DNA of 39,354 nt from a virus, in the IMG/VR virus record IMGVR_UViG_3300037245_001174, positions 1-39,354 of that record; one strand, given 5' to 3'. The first letter of the stretch is position 1; each line of letters begins with the position of its first letter. Under the pieces are notes generated by a model. It did not search any database. It saw nothing but the letters and a program-made list of their open reading frames with translations, and was not told the DNA's origin. The translations under genes and the position numbers were made by a program. Of this stretch, positions 16,717 to 24,683 are shown piece by piece.

Positions 16717-17964
16717 ATGTCACAGGATAGATGCTCAGAGGGATTAAGGAAAGTTTTCGATGGAATTCAGAACCCGTTCGTGTCTTCCCATCGTCGAGAA
16801 CAGGCGCTAACGAATGAGCGGCATATCGTCCTAAACATTCCAACAGCGATGCCCGCCTTCTTTGGCATTCAGCTTGCCGAGTCGCCGAAGAGAGAGACGG
16901 TCGTTATCAAGAGGGTGTCGGACGACGAGACTCTTTCAGAGGTCACTTCCGAGCCGACGACGGCGCTCCAATATTGGGTTGACTATGAGCCGAGCGATAC
17001 GGACCCGGACCGTTATGGAACGGCCTACATAAAGTTCCACTCCTCGGCGGAGGATCTCCATGTCTATGTCGCATACACCGGCATGGGCTCCCCGATCAAG
17101 GCGGACATCATAAACGAGATACAGCGATTCCGGGGCTTCTTTCCATACTTCGGCGGGGACGGAACCCTCGGCGATCATACGTTGGTCGGCAATGAAGCCT
17201 ATAGCGCCACGCCGAAGCAATATCGGAATCTCGATATCGGCAATTTTACAATCGATCCGGCTTCCGGGAATACGCGGATAGTTCTTGCGGTCTCGCAGAG
17301 ATTGACCATCGGGGCGTCAGGCATAATCTCGATGAACGCAACCGACATGACTAGGCATCCCCGTCTCGGCCTATTTGCGGGCGGCGGCGGGGGAGGCTGC
17401 GCCCACCATCCAGACAATCATTATTCGGAGGACGACGGCGATCATGGTATCTCGGGCATGTTTTCGAGCGGAGTCGGCGGACTAGGCGGAGATAGAGAAG
17501 CCGCCGGCCCCGCGGTAGCAGGCGGTAATGGGGTCAACAACTTCACAGCGATGCACGACGGATCGAGCTATCTATATTCCGCCTTCGCGGGATGCTCGCC
17601 CATTCTTTTAAGTGGCGGATGTGAGGGAGGAAGGGGCGGAGGAGATCACGACTCCCCTCAAACACAAGGCGGTTACCCTGGCGGATCTATCTATATTGAA
17701 TGTGACGAATTCGAGTGCGCTTCGGGCGCAATCATGCGAGCTATCGGCGGCAATGGGATAGATGACGATGACGGTTATGGCGGAGGGAGCGGAGGCGGTT
17801 CTGGGGGGCTGATTGTTATTGCCTTTAAGAAACTCATTGACACGACTCCGACCTTTACTGTCACAGGCGGAACCGGCGGGTCAATTGGGGCAGGGGGCGG
17901 CCCTGCCGGAGGCGACGGCTCAGTCGGCATGGGCGTTCTGTGGAGAGTGAGGGAGGCCGCCTAA
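16717..17964 (+). CDS. Glycine-rich tail-tip protein, candidate receptor-binding protein
   Basis: A 415-residue protein. Residues 1-~160 are a mixed domain with NIPTAMPAFFGIQLAESPKR and a beta segment. Residues ~215-410 are dominated by glycine clusters (FAGGGGGG, CEGGRGGGDHD, GYGGGSGGGSGG, GGTGGSIGAGGG) separated by Asp/His/Cys-rich loops. The pattern of polyglycine strands with variable loops recalls phage adhesins whose receptor specificity sits in the loops between polyglycine helices. RBS CGGAGGAGG. The stop overlaps the next ATG by one base (TAATG). A receptor-binding role is inferred; the glycine pattern is seen. Confidence 0.6.
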   Translation: MSQDRCSEGLRKVFDGIQNPFVSSHRREQALTNERHIVLNIPTAMPAFFGIQLAESPKRETVVIKRVSDDETLSEVTSEPTTALQYWVDYEPSDTDPDRYGTAYIKFHSSAEDLHVYVAYTGMGSPIKADIINEIQRFRGFFPYFGGDGTLGDHTLVGNEAYSATPKQYRNLDIGNFTIDPASGNTRIVLAVSQRLTIGASGIISMNATDMTRHPRLGLFAGGGGGGCAHHPDNHYSEDDGDHGISGMFSSGVGGLGGDREAAGPAVAGGNGVNNFTAMHDGSSYLYSAFAGCSPILLSGGCEGGRGGGDHDSPQTQGGYPGGSIYIECDEFECASGAIMRAIGGNGIDDDDGYGGGSGGGSGGLIVIAFKKLIDTTPTFTVTGGTGGSIGAGGGPAGGDGSVGMGVLWRVREAA

Positions 17965-18380
17965 TGAGCCTTACCGTTCAAAGCGTATCGAGCCCATTCC
18001 GCAAGCGCGTTCGCCATGCGACGGACCCGACGCTCTATGATTCGTGGGCGCGGACGGTAACTGCGATCGATTCGGAGACCGACCGCGTTTATGAAGTCGA
18101 TGTCCCCGCCCACAATCTTACGGCCGGGAAAGACGCGGGATGGATGTCTGGAGAATTCGCCTCATACCTGACAGACAACACCGACTATCTTCTGGCGAGG
18201 GCGAAGGAGCTTTGCCGCCAAGACGTTTCCCTTCTTTCGAGCATCGACATCTCGGACGATATGTTAAAGGCGGTCGCCATGGCATTGCTCGAATACATCA
18301 ACGAGCTTCGGGTTGACGAGCATTCACTTTCGGAAATTTCATCGTCTGACTTTCTCGCAAAAGTAAAGGGGTGTTTATGA
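17964..18380 (+). CDS. Small tail-region protein, unknown function
   Basis: A 138-residue protein. I use ATG 17964 because GGGAGG lies seven bases upstream and the TAATG overlap couples it to the tip protein; an upstream GTG (17940) is inside the neighbour. Sequence features: a beta-like N-terminal half (TVQSVSSPFRKRVRHATDPT) and a helical C-terminal half ending in SSSDFLAKVKGCL. I recognise no family. Location between the tip protein and a membrane-anchored beta protein suggests a tail accessory or fibre chaperone, but this is a guess. Confidence 0.7.
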   Translation: MSLTVQSVSSPFRKRVRHATDPTLYDSWARTVTAIDSETDRVYEVDVPAHNLTAGKDAGWMSGEFASYLTDNTDYLLARAKELCRQDVSLLSSIDISDDMLKAVAMALLEYINELRVDEHSLSEISSSDFLAKVKGCL

Positions 18381-19420
18381 TGATTGATGAGCGAACTCGC
18401 CAAATGATCTCGAAGCAAAACGACTTCTGGAAACAGGTGTACTCGAGGCCGCCAAGCTTTATACTTATTACCGGCGCGGTGATCCTATTTGGAGTCATGC
18501 TCTTATGGATCGGCGGACCTCTCCGCACTCTTGACGCAATCGCCGAGATGTATTCCTATTATGCGATGGAGGATATCACGGCGGGGCAAGTGGTCAAGGC
18601 TCATGCGACATACGATCTTGGCATAGAGGTTGCCGACACTCTCGCAAATACGAAAGTGCTCGGAGTAGCAAAAACAGATATCGCAGTCGGCGAAGAGGGC
18701 CGAATCATTCAGTCTAACTTTGCGATCGTGAATGCAGAGGCCGGGGTCGCAAGCGCCCATTTCTTATATCAATCGGGAACGCCGGGGATCGTCACGAAGT
18801 CGACGACTCCGGTGACAGGCGTTTTCGCAATCGCCATTTCTGACCGGGGCTCCCATAGATACAATGCTAATTCGGATTGGATACCTAATTCCGTCCGGGC
18901 GGCGATCAACACAGCAGCGACAGCAGCGGGGACAGGCGCGGGCGGCGGTGCTCCATCGACCAAAACTATCCCCTTTGAATTGCGCTTCGGAATCCCCGAG
19001 ACCGACCTCGATGTCATCGATTTTAGGCAGGGCCGTGATGTTCTAAGGCTCTATGCCTGTAGGACCGCGCTCTCGGGTTCGGACACGACAAGTTTTCTCT
19101 ATTTCTCGATACAATTGCCGGCCGACTTCGGGATATTCTTTGCAGGGACGAATGTTTATCTCGATACATACACGACGGAGAAGGATAACGGGAATGTCCT
19201 CACGTTCACAGTCCTTGACTCGGCGGGGGACGCCGACAACGGGGTGAACCAAGCCGACTTCATGCCTTCGGCCAATGCGACTTGGGAGCAACAGTCAGAC
19301 CAGATAACAGAGCTTAACTATGCGGCCGGCGAATGGATCGGCTTGCGGGTGACAGTCAACCTTGATGACGGGGACTCGCACTGGGTCGGCAAGGGCTGGC
19401 TGGTTTATACCACGGGATAG
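18377..19420 (+). CDS. Membrane-anchored protein with DUF2190-like and beta-sandwich parts
   Basis: A 347-residue protein from ATG 18377 (AAAGGGG just upstream, ATGA overlap with the previous stop). Residues ~27-50 form one hydrophobic segment (ILITGAVILFGVMLLWIGGP), so a transmembrane anchor is likely. Residues ~60-135 have a repeated strand pattern (ITAGQVVKAHATYDLGIEVA, then VLGVAKTDIAVGEEG) similar to small capsid-decoration proteins of the DUF2190 kind. A glycine/alanine linker near 190 leads to a beta-rich C-terminal domain. A membrane anchor on a supposed virion protein is odd. It could be a host-surface protein made during infection. Function not assigned. Confidence 0.6.
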   Translation: MMIDERTRQMISKQNDFWKQVYSRPPSFILITGAVILFGVMLLWIGGPLRTLDAIAEMYSYYAMEDITAGQVVKAHATYDLGIEVADTLANTKVLGVAKTDIAVGEEGRIIQSNFAIVNAEAGVASAHFLYQSGTPGIVTKSTTPVTGVFAIAISDRGSHRYNANSDWIPNSVRAAINTAATAAGTGAGGGAPSTKTIPFELRFGIPETDLDVIDFRQGRDVLRLYACRTALSGSDTTSFLYFSIQLPADFGIFFAGTNVYLDTYTTEKDNGNVLTFTVLDSAGDADNGVNQADFMPSANATWEQQSDQITELNYAAGEWIGLRVTVNLDDGDSHWVGKGWLVYTTG

Positions 19421-19430
19421 GAGCGCGATC

Positions 19431-20699
19431 ATGAGGAAAATATCATTCGCCTTTGCGCTTGCGGCTTTGCTCGTTTTGCGGGGCCTTGCGTTTGCGGCTC
19501 CGATAGAGAAAACCTTTCAATTGAATCGGCCCACCTTCGATCCAGAGACCAAGAAAAGCCTTGTGCAAGACTTGACGGCGGGCTTCTCCAAAAAGGCTGG
19601 CGGCGATCTGTTCACGGCCAGGATCGGACCCGATAAGTTTCGCTACGAGTACAACGGGGAATGGATCGTATTCGAGCCCCAGGGCCACGCGCCCGCGCTG
19701 TCGGCGAGCTTGTCCAATGAACTCACATATTCTGGCTACTGGACGGATACCGATCTGCGCTTCACCGTCCGCGATTACGGCGTCAAGGTTGATATCATTC
19801 TCAAAACCGACAAAGCGCCGACAGAGTTTTCCTTCCGCATCTCCAAGTCGGCCGGCTGGCAAGACGGGGGGATTAGCACGGCATTCGTCTATAGCCCCGA
19901 AATGATGGTTGCGTTCTATCTAGTCGAGGTGTGGGACTGGGACGCAGGCATCCTAACCTACTCCCTGCCTAAAGAGGTTGAGGGAATGTCGTATCCCCTT
20001 ATTATTGATCCAACCTTCGACCTTGGCTCGCGTATCGACGATGCAGAGGCAAGGCGAGTTGCCAGTGAAGCTGATAATGGTGACAATTTTGCCCTCAACC
20101 CATTTACAATGTTCGGGCATATCAAAACAGGTGGGATTGATTACAACTCTTGGAACTATACACGCTTTGCTTTGAATATCCCACGCGCAAGCAAGATTAC
20201 AGCATCTAATCTGAGCTTTAAGGCTGCCGGAGCCAACGCTGTGGCGTTCAACACAACAGTTTACGGGTTGTTGGATGACAGCACTTGGAGAACGTCCGAC
20301 GGCTTTGGCACCTACGCCCATGCCGTCGCGATAAATGCTATCCCTCACATGAACACGTCCGTTGCTTGGAACGGCGTTGCGGCGTGGACATTAAATAACT
20401 GGCATGATTCACCCGATATATCAGCGATCATGCAAGATATGGTTGACACTGTGGGCGGGACAAGCGAATACGATCCACTGGATTCAGAGAAGAAATACGC
20501 TGGTCTCAAAGTGGATGATGGCGATGGAGCCTATGGTACGAACAATGTTGCATCAACTTGGGGGCGACGCGCTCCACATTCCTACGACAGTGCTCCAGCG
20601 GACGGTGCTGAACTTGATATAACATTCGACCCTTGGGGCTCCGTGATGGTCCAGGGCGGTTTCCGAACTGACGTCGATGGACTGCGCTGGTATAATTAA
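19431..20699 (+). CDS. Exported protein with C-terminal DNRLRE-like beta domain
   Basis: A 422-residue protein. The ATG at 19431 is chosen because it starts a classical signal peptide (MRKISFAFALAALLVLRGLA, likely cut after AFA) and AGGAG lies eight bases upstream. Residues ~25-200 contain a beta-rich domain (KAGGDLFTARIGPDKFRYEY, VRDYGVKVDIILKTD). From about residue 200 to the end the sequence resembles carbohydrate-binding or stalk modules of the DNRLRE type (NYTRFALNIPRASKITASNL). DNA from about 20030 to 20640 is noticeably more AT-rich and uses different codons, so the C-terminal module looks acquired. Export suggests action at the host surface. Confidence 0.65.
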   Translation: MRKISFAFALAALLVLRGLAFAAPIEKTFQLNRPTFDPETKKSLVQDLTAGFSKKAGGDLFTARIGPDKFRYEYNGEWIVFEPQGHAPALSASLSNELTYSGYWTDTDLRFTVRDYGVKVDIILKTDKAPTEFSFRISKSAGWQDGGISTAFVYSPEMMVAFYLVEVWDWDAGILTYSLPKEVEGMSYPLIIDPTFDLGSRIDDAEARRVASEADNGDNFALNPFTMFGHIKTGGIDYNSWNYTRFALNIPRASKITASNLSFKAAGANAVAFNTTVYGLLDDSTWRTSDGFGTYAHAVAINAIPHMNTSVAWNGVAAWTLNNWHDSPDISAIMQDMVDTVGGTSEYDPLDSEKKYAGLKVDDGDGAYGTNNVASTWGRRAPHSYDSAPADGAELDITFDPWGSVMVQGGFRTDVDGLRWYN

Positions 20700-20713
20700 G
20701 GAGAGGCTTATTC

Positions 20714-21001
20714 ATGTCGAACGGTGACTGCCCGATAGGCGCGGCTCATGCACAGCAGATCCGGCTACTCGAAGAGAATGCAGACCGCGTCGATCGTGAA
20801 TTTGAAAAGAGAGATCATGCAATGGAACGATTGATTGAAAAGATAGATGGAGCCTTTGAGGTCCGGGACGATAAGCAAGAGGAGACAACGGCGACGCGCG
20901 ATAAGAAGGTTGACAAAGCATTGACTGGGCATAATGTGAAGCTCTGGACGATCCTCGTCGTCGTGATATCGGCCCTCGTAAAGCTCGTTTTCTTTACCTA
21001 A
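20714..21001 (+). CDS. Coiled-coil protein with C-terminal membrane anchor (lysis region)
   Basis: A 95-residue protein. Residues ~12-70 are a charged heptad-like coiled coil (LLEENADRVDREFEKRDHAM, then RDDKQEETTATRDKKVDKAL). Residues ~75-93 are one transmembrane segment (LWTILVVVISALVKLVFFT) at the very C-terminus. This layout matches XhlA-type and similar small membrane proteins found beside holins. It starts the lysis cassette. RBS GGAGAGG. The role as lysis accessory is inference. Confidence 0.65.
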   Translation: MSNGDCPIGAAHAQQIRLLEENADRVDREFEKRDHAMERLIEKIDGAFEVRDDKQEETTATRDKKVDKALTGHNVKLWTILVVVISALVKLVFFT

Positions 21002-21038
21002 CTACACGGAGAGAGCCAACTCAGAAGGGAAAAAGCAA

Positions 21039-22181
21039 ATGACATTCTGGCAATGGATACGATGGAGGTTAGGAATAGAAGACCCCCCGCCGAAACCGCC
21101 GAAGCCGCCCAAGGCCAAGACGAGAGATTATCGTTTTTTGGTTTCGATCCTCTGGTTTGGAGTCCACTCCGAGCGCACGATCGAATATCTTAAACGGTGC
21201 ATGAGGAAGCTCGACGAGCTTCGCGCGGGATACGGCCGGTTTGACGTTCATCTCGCCTATCTCCACCCCGCGCCTGGGATATATAAGTGGGATTTGCTCG
21301 ATGCCTTCTTCAAGTATTTGCCGAAGGATGTCCGGGCGTTTCTGACTATCTATCCGAACGCGCCTCACATGATGAAGTATGGCGATAAGCTCGAGCGTCT
21401 CCGAGAGGTAATCATTGCCGAAGATCCGAAATACAAGAACGTCGATTTGGTGAACAATCCGCCGTCTTGCCGGCCGCGGGATCTTGTCTATTTTCAGAAC
21501 TTGATCGAAGAGATGGTCGAGCGATACCCCGGCCGAATCCACATCGTTCAATTCGGTAGTGAGGTATGGGGCGCGAAGAAGAGAGTGGACGACCTTCCAG
21601 ACTTCAATCGATGGTGGATGGGCGATTGGGTCGACTATTACGAAACTTTTGTGGCGGGGCGAAATGTCATCAAGGAATTCGACGAGGCCATTCGCATCTG
21701 CCCGGCCGGATTCTCGTTTAGCTTCTGGGGCGGCGGTTTCCCAGAAATGCTTCACCGCTTCTTACAGCATGTCGGCTTGACCATCGAGAAGCTCGATCTC
21801 TTTGACGGCCACATATACGGAGACCATGAGAAAGATCCCGTAAAGCTGGATGCGCTTCGAGTGCTTCTCGAAAAATACTTCTGTCTCTGCCCGATCGTTG
21901 TCGCGGAATCAGGCGTCCCCGATATGATATCGCCGAGCCTTGCATATCTCGAAGGGCAACCGTGGACTCCGGAAGAGGAGGAGCTTCAAGAGCGGCTTCT
22001 TGCAAACAAAATCACGACAGCGCTCCGACACGATGTTCATATATACGGATATCTGACTTTGACCCTGCCATGGGCGCGGAATCCTGACGATCGCTGGGAT
22101 AAGATGGCGATCTGCGAAGGGGAGAAATCTCTGAAAGCGTTCATATGGTGGCAGAGGTTTATCGCAAAGGCGCTCAAATGA
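21039..22181 (+). CDS. Putative clan-A-type glycoside hydrolase (TIM barrel)
   Basis: A 380-residue protein. After a short amphipathic start and a proline-rich linker (PPPKPPKPPKAK, 16-27), an alternating strand/helix order suggests a TIM barrel: FLVSILWFGV, FDVHLAYLHPAPGIYKWDLL, VRAFLTIYPNAP, HIVQFGSEVWG, FDGHIYGDHEK, PIVVAESGVPD and a late strand with YGYLTLTLPW. E175 (in GSEVW) and E290 (in VVAESG) fall where the acid/base and nucleophile of retaining clan GH-A enzymes lie, with H258/Y260 before the second. Placed between tail and lysis genes, it may cut peptidoglycan, capsule or host polysaccharide. The substrate cannot be read from sequence. No signal peptide. Its stop overlaps the endolysin start. 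Confidence 0.6.
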   Translation: MTFWQWIRWRLGIEDPPPKPPKPPKAKTRDYRFLVSILWFGVHSERTIEYLKRCMRKLDELRAGYGRFDVHLAYLHPAPGIYKWDLLDAFFKYLPKDVRAFLTIYPNAPHMMKYGDKLERLREVIIAEDPKYKNVDLVNNPPSCRPRDLVYFQNLIEEMVERYPGRIHIVQFGSEVWGAKKRVDDLPDFNRWWMGDWVDYYETFVAGRNVIKEFDEAIRICPAGFSFSFWGGGFPEMLHRFLQHVGLTIEKLDLFDGHIYGDHEKDPVKLDALRVLLEKYFCLCPIVVAESGVPDMISPSLAYLEGQPWTPEEEELQERLLANKITTALRHDVHIYGYLTLTLPWARNPDDRWDKMAICEGEKSLKAFIWWQRFIAKALK

Positions 22182-22624
22182 ATATCCCGGCTTGCAAAGA
22201 TGGATGTGGACTTAACCGGCCGAGCTTCCGGCTCCTATTCATCCTGGAGAAGCTCGATGACCAGTTTCCGGGAGCGTTGAGGATCGAATCGCTCTGTCGA
22301 TGCAAGGCTCACAATGCTTCGCCCCAGGTTGGCGGCGGGCGGAATTCATCGCACCTGCCAATATGGGATGATTTGGAGCGCGGAAGTTACGAATCTGTAA
22401 TCTCTGAGGACGCCGAGGATCGCTCCTGTGGGGCCGATGTCCACATTAAGGACGTAACCCCCCTGAAGGTCTCCGCTCTGTTGAGGGCGGCTGTCCTCGC
22501 GCGGGCTACCGGCATTGGGGTACATCCCTGGGGACTCCACATCGACGTCAAGCCCCGGCGCTGGCCTCTCTTGATATGGAAACCGAAGGCGGGGGGCGGA
22601 TATGAGTATCTTTTCAATCTTTAA
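22178..22624 (+). CDS. M15-like zinc D-Ala-D-Ala peptidase, probable endolysin
   Basis: A 148-residue protein starting at ATG 22178 (ATGA with the upstream stop). It has the Hedgehog/DD-peptidase zinc pattern: SSHL (H59), then GADVH (D87), and the last motif GVHPWGLHIDV (H121, with D123). These positions match the SxH...xxD...HxD zinc ligands of M15 peptidases, which cut peptide cross-links in peptidoglycan. The length is typical of single-domain phage endolysins. It carries no signal peptide, so a holin should be needed, and two membrane genes follow directly. The alternative is a virion-associated lysin. Confidence 0.8.
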   Translation: MNIPACKDGCGLNRPSFRLLFILEKLDDQFPGALRIESLCRCKAHNASPQVGGGRNSSHLPIWDDLERGSYESVISEDAEDRSCGADVHIKDVTPLKVSALLRAAVLARATGIGVHPWGLHIDVKPRRWPLLIWKPKAGGGYEYLFNL

Positions 22625-22904
22625 GGAATGGGCTTTAGGGCCGGAGAATCTATTCGTCCCGGCTCTCTTGATTGGAATGGCAATTGCCTGTCTGCATGAA
22701 CTATGGGAAAGGACTAGAAAGAATGACAGTAAGCCTAAGCAATTCGACAGCGAACAAGGGGGCCCAGGGAGCCCGGGATGTGCTAATCGCCGGAATCGTC
22801 GGCGCGATGCTCCTACAGATTCCGGAGCTGTTACCGTTTCAGGATTCGCTCGTCGGGGTATTGACGATTCTGTCAGGGGCGGCATCAAGGATTCTGTTCA
22901 ATAA
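22602..22904 (+). CDS. Small membrane protein overlapping the endolysin end
   Basis: A 100-residue frame. ATG 22602 is inside the endolysin end, preceded by GGGGGGCGG. Residues ~17-35 form one hydrophobic segment (LFVPALLIGMAIACLHELWE), followed by a charged tail. The second half (Arg-rich, GFARRGIDDSVRGG) reads like the shadow of the overlapping downstream frame, so only the N-terminal part may be under selection. A holin, antiholin or spanin-like function is possible. The nested arrangement resembles Rz/Rz1, but no lipobox is seen. Confidence 0.5.
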   Translation: MSIFSIFKEWALGPENLFVPALLIGMAIACLHELWERTRKNDSKPKQFDSEQGGPGSPGCANRRNRRRDAPTDSGAVTVSGFARRGIDDSVRGGIKDSVQ

Positions 22905-22950
22905 GCTGAAACATTTTCAGGTCAAATTTTCCGGAGGGAAACTCTCGTAA
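22723..22950 (+). CDS. Probable holin, nested in the preceding gene
   Basis: A 75-residue protein. ATG 22723 has GGAAAGGA about nine bases upstream. After a short polar start (MTVSLSNSTANKGAQ) comes a hydrophobic block, residues ~20-58 (VLIAGIVGAMLLQIPELLPF, then DSLVGVLTILSGAASRIL), which can make two membrane spans, and then a basic tail (FNKLKHFQVKFSGGK). Size and profile fit a class II holin. It shares 182 bases with the upstream gene in another frame. Confidence 0.6.
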   Translation: MTVSLSNSTANKGAQGARDVLIAGIVGAMLLQIPELLPFQDSLVGVLTILSGAASRILFNKLKHFQVKFSGGKLS

Positions 22951-22953
22951 TAT

Positions 22954-23030
22954 CCGCATCCCTTCTGAAAGGAAGGGCTTTCTCCGGGCCTTGGGTCGCA
23001 TCTTCCGGGATGCGGCTCAGGGCTTTTATT
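22954..23030 (+). terminator. Compound inverted repeat / likely terminator after the lysis cassette
   Basis: The strongest hairpin is CGCATC (22997-23002), six-base loop, GATGCG (23009-23014), followed by GGGCTTTTATTTT (23020-23033). An alternative 9-pair pairing joins CCGCATCCC (22954-22962) to GGGATGCGG (23007-23015), and a small hairpin CCCTTC/GAAGGG lies at 22960-22977. The two long pairings exclude each other. I take the T-rich end as evidence for an intrinsic terminator of the late transcript. Confidence 0.55.
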
Positions 23031-23074
23031 TTGCTGGATTCAGCCCAAAAAGCAAGATAAGCGTACCAAAGCGC

Positions 23075-23103
23075 TTGACAGCGTCGCATTCATGTGCTAT
23101 TAT
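23075..23103 (+). promoter_or_regulatory. Near-consensus sigma70-type promoter for the early accessory genes
   Basis: TTGACA (23075-23080), 17-base spacer, TATTAT (23098-23103). It lies after the lysis terminator and 50 bases before the first gene of the small-gene cluster. Predicted transcription start near 23110. Confidence 0.85.
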
Positions 23104-23153
23104 TATATCAGAATCTAACGACCGCCAAGGCCAACCCGGAAGGAAACCACCAG

Positions 23154-23621
23154 ATGACCGCCAACCTCCAGCAACCTCTCACGCCCGAACTCTCCAAGGA
23201 AATTCTCGATCAACTCGATCCGGAGTCGCGCATCCAGGAAAGAGCTGTATCGGCTGTCGGAGTCATGATCGACGGCGGGGCTTTCGAGACTCTCGGAGAG
23301 TTCATTGATTGGGTTGTTTCACAATCGAAGGGCTCCGGCCCCGAATCGCCTTGGGGCGAAATTGCCGCACAGATCATGGCCGCGATCCACAACATGACCA
23401 CGATCGCGCTCGACCTCGACGCCGCCGACTTCCATCTCCGATGCTCGGCAAGCTGCAATGTCCAGAACTTCCCCAACGAAAGCAAGCTCCGCATCGGCAA
23501 GGTCGAGGGCCGGGTCTCCCCGATCCTTATCGGGAATATCCAGGTGCCGCTCTGCGACTACCACCTCGGGAAACTTCGCGATCAAATCGACTCGATCCTC
23601 AGCACTTCGGCCAGCCACTAG
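23154..23621 (+). CDS. First gene of the early cluster, unknown function
   Basis: A 155-residue protein. The ATG at 23154 is chosen because it lies downstream of the predicted transcription start and has AAGGAAA at the right distance. Residues ~1-75 are helical (LTPELSKEILDQLDPESRIQ, IDGGAFETLGEFIDWVV). Residues ~75-145 include HLRCSASCNVQN and IGNIQVPLCDYHLGKLRDQI. Four cysteine/histidine residues could bind a metal. First genes of phage early operons often target host functions, but nothing here shows it. Confidence 0.75.
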   Translation: MTANLQQPLTPELSKEILDQLDPESRIQERAVSAVGVMIDGGAFETLGEFIDWVVSQSKGSGPESPWGEIAAQIMAAIHNMTTIALDLDAADFHLRCSASCNVQNFPNESKLRIGKVEGRVSPILIGNIQVPLCDYHLGKLRDQIDSILSTSASH

Positions 23622-23637
23622 AAAGGGGGAGAGGAAA

Positions 23638-23880
23638 ATGAAAACGTGCTGCGATTGCAGGATGTTCGGTTCATCTGAATGCGAGACATGCTCTATCCTT
23701 GACGAATTGGTAGCTGACGACGACCAAACCCGGTACGATGTTATCTTGAAAAACCATGTAGGAAAAATTGTCGGGCAAGCATACGATCTACTTCCGTCCG
23801 ATCTGTATGCTATGCAATACTGTGAGCGTTCTCACCAAAGCGGCATGACCTGGTATGTAACAAACTGGAGAACAACCTAA
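23638..23880 (+). CDS. Small Cys-rich protein, unknown function
   Basis: An 80-residue protein. ATG 23638 has GGGGGAGAGG upstream. The first 20 residues hold five cysteines (MKTCCDCRMFGSSECETCSI), compatible with a small zinc site. The rest is mixed (LKNHVGKIVGQAYDLLPSDL) with a C-terminal WYVTNW. This gene is more AT-rich than its neighbours. No family recognised. Confidence 0.7.
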   Translation: MKTCCDCRMFGSSECETCSILDELVADDDQTRYDVILKNHVGKIVGQAYDLLPSDLYAMQYCERSHQSGMTWYVTNWRTT

Positions 23881-23902
23881 ATCAACGCACGGGAGAGAGC
23901 CC

Positions 23903-24268
23903 ATGACAGACACAGAAGAGAAGCTCGTCACAATCGGCTTCGAGAAGGGGCCAAGCTTCAAGGTCTCCGAGGCCGTCGCAAAGAAGCTTCTCGATACCGA
24001 TCGCGCGGCCTGGTGTGGGGAGCATTACATCTGCGCAAGGTTCGCCCGTTGCCATGCGAGCTATGAGATTGCCGTGGCCGAGGATGCGGTTATCGAAGAG
24101 GTGTTTGCGCGTATCTTCGATCACTTTATTCCAACAATCGGCGAAGCGGTTTTGCTCATGAATGAGCCTTGCACATGCTCGCCGTCCGAGCCTGTCCCCT
24201 GCAAGCCATGCACGGCGCGCAAGGCGCTGGCAGGAATGAAAGAAGAGGGGGCAGAAAATGGCAGTTGA
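23903..24268 (+). CDS. Early-cluster protein, unknown function
   Basis: A 121-residue protein preceded by the recurring leader GGGAGAGAGCCC directly before ATG. The N-terminus looks like a small alpha-beta fold (EEKLVTIGFEKGPSFKVSEA). The C-terminal 35 residues carry five cysteines in the segment CTCSPSEPVPCKPCTARKAL, likely a metal-binding tail. The last 11 bases overlap the next start. No function assigned. Confidence 0.7.
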   Translation: MTDTEEKLVTIGFEKGPSFKVSEAVAKKLLDTDRAAWCGEHYICARFARCHASYEIAVAEDAVIEEVFARIFDHFIPTIGEAVLLMNEPCTCSPSEPVPCKPCTARKALAGMKEEGAENGS

Positions 24269-24650
24269 ACTCGAATGTCCTAAATGTCGAGGCATCTTTG
24301 CTCTCGAATGTCCAGAGGATTATCCCAAGTCGTCTTATCTTTGTTGGGACTGTGGACACCAACGCGGGGCGCTCCTGACGTGCGATGGTTGGGAGCCGTC
24401 AGATGTTATTTGGGAAGAGGGCTCGAAGCCGCCGACAGACGAAGAGAAGGCGCTCGAAGAGGATGCCGACATCTGCGGCCTCTGCGGAGAGCCCGGCGCG
24501 GACAAGATGCCCGCTCCCTGTCACTGGCCGGGAGAGATAGTGCCGGACACTGAGTATATCCATCCTGAATGTGAGACAGCAGAACAGAAGCGGGCTCACG
24601 CCGAGCTATCGCCAGAAGAGCGAGCCGCTTTCTTGAGGACGATTAACTAA
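24258..24650 (+). CDS. Two-part zinc-ribbon protein, unknown function
   Basis: A 130-residue protein. An N-terminal zinc ribbon is visible as CPKC (7-10) and CWDC (29-32). A second Cys group follows near 75-112 (CGLCGEPGADK, APCHW, YIHPEC), separated by an acidic linker. It overlaps the upstream gene by 11 bases. Zinc ribbons in phage early proteins often mediate contact with host polymerase or DNA, but the target here is unknown. Confidence 0.7.
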   Translation: MAVELECPKCRGIFALECPEDYPKSSYLCWDCGHQRGALLTCDGWEPSDVIWEEGSKPPTDEEKALEEDADICGLCGEPGADKMPAPCHWPGEIVPDTEYIHPECETAEQKRAHAELSPEERAAFLRTIN

Positions 24651-24683
24651 GAATGTCGACAGGGAGATGGGAATTGAAAGGGG

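Noticed and set aside
19362-19430. Upstream extension of the exported protein
   Set aside because: It overlaps the previous gene and would bury the signal peptide; ATG 19431 has its own AGGAG.
22602-22950. A single lysis gene joined by a frameshift
   Set aside because: The downstream frame has its own ATG with GGAAAGGA, and no slippery sequence is present in the overlap, so two separate genes are simpler.
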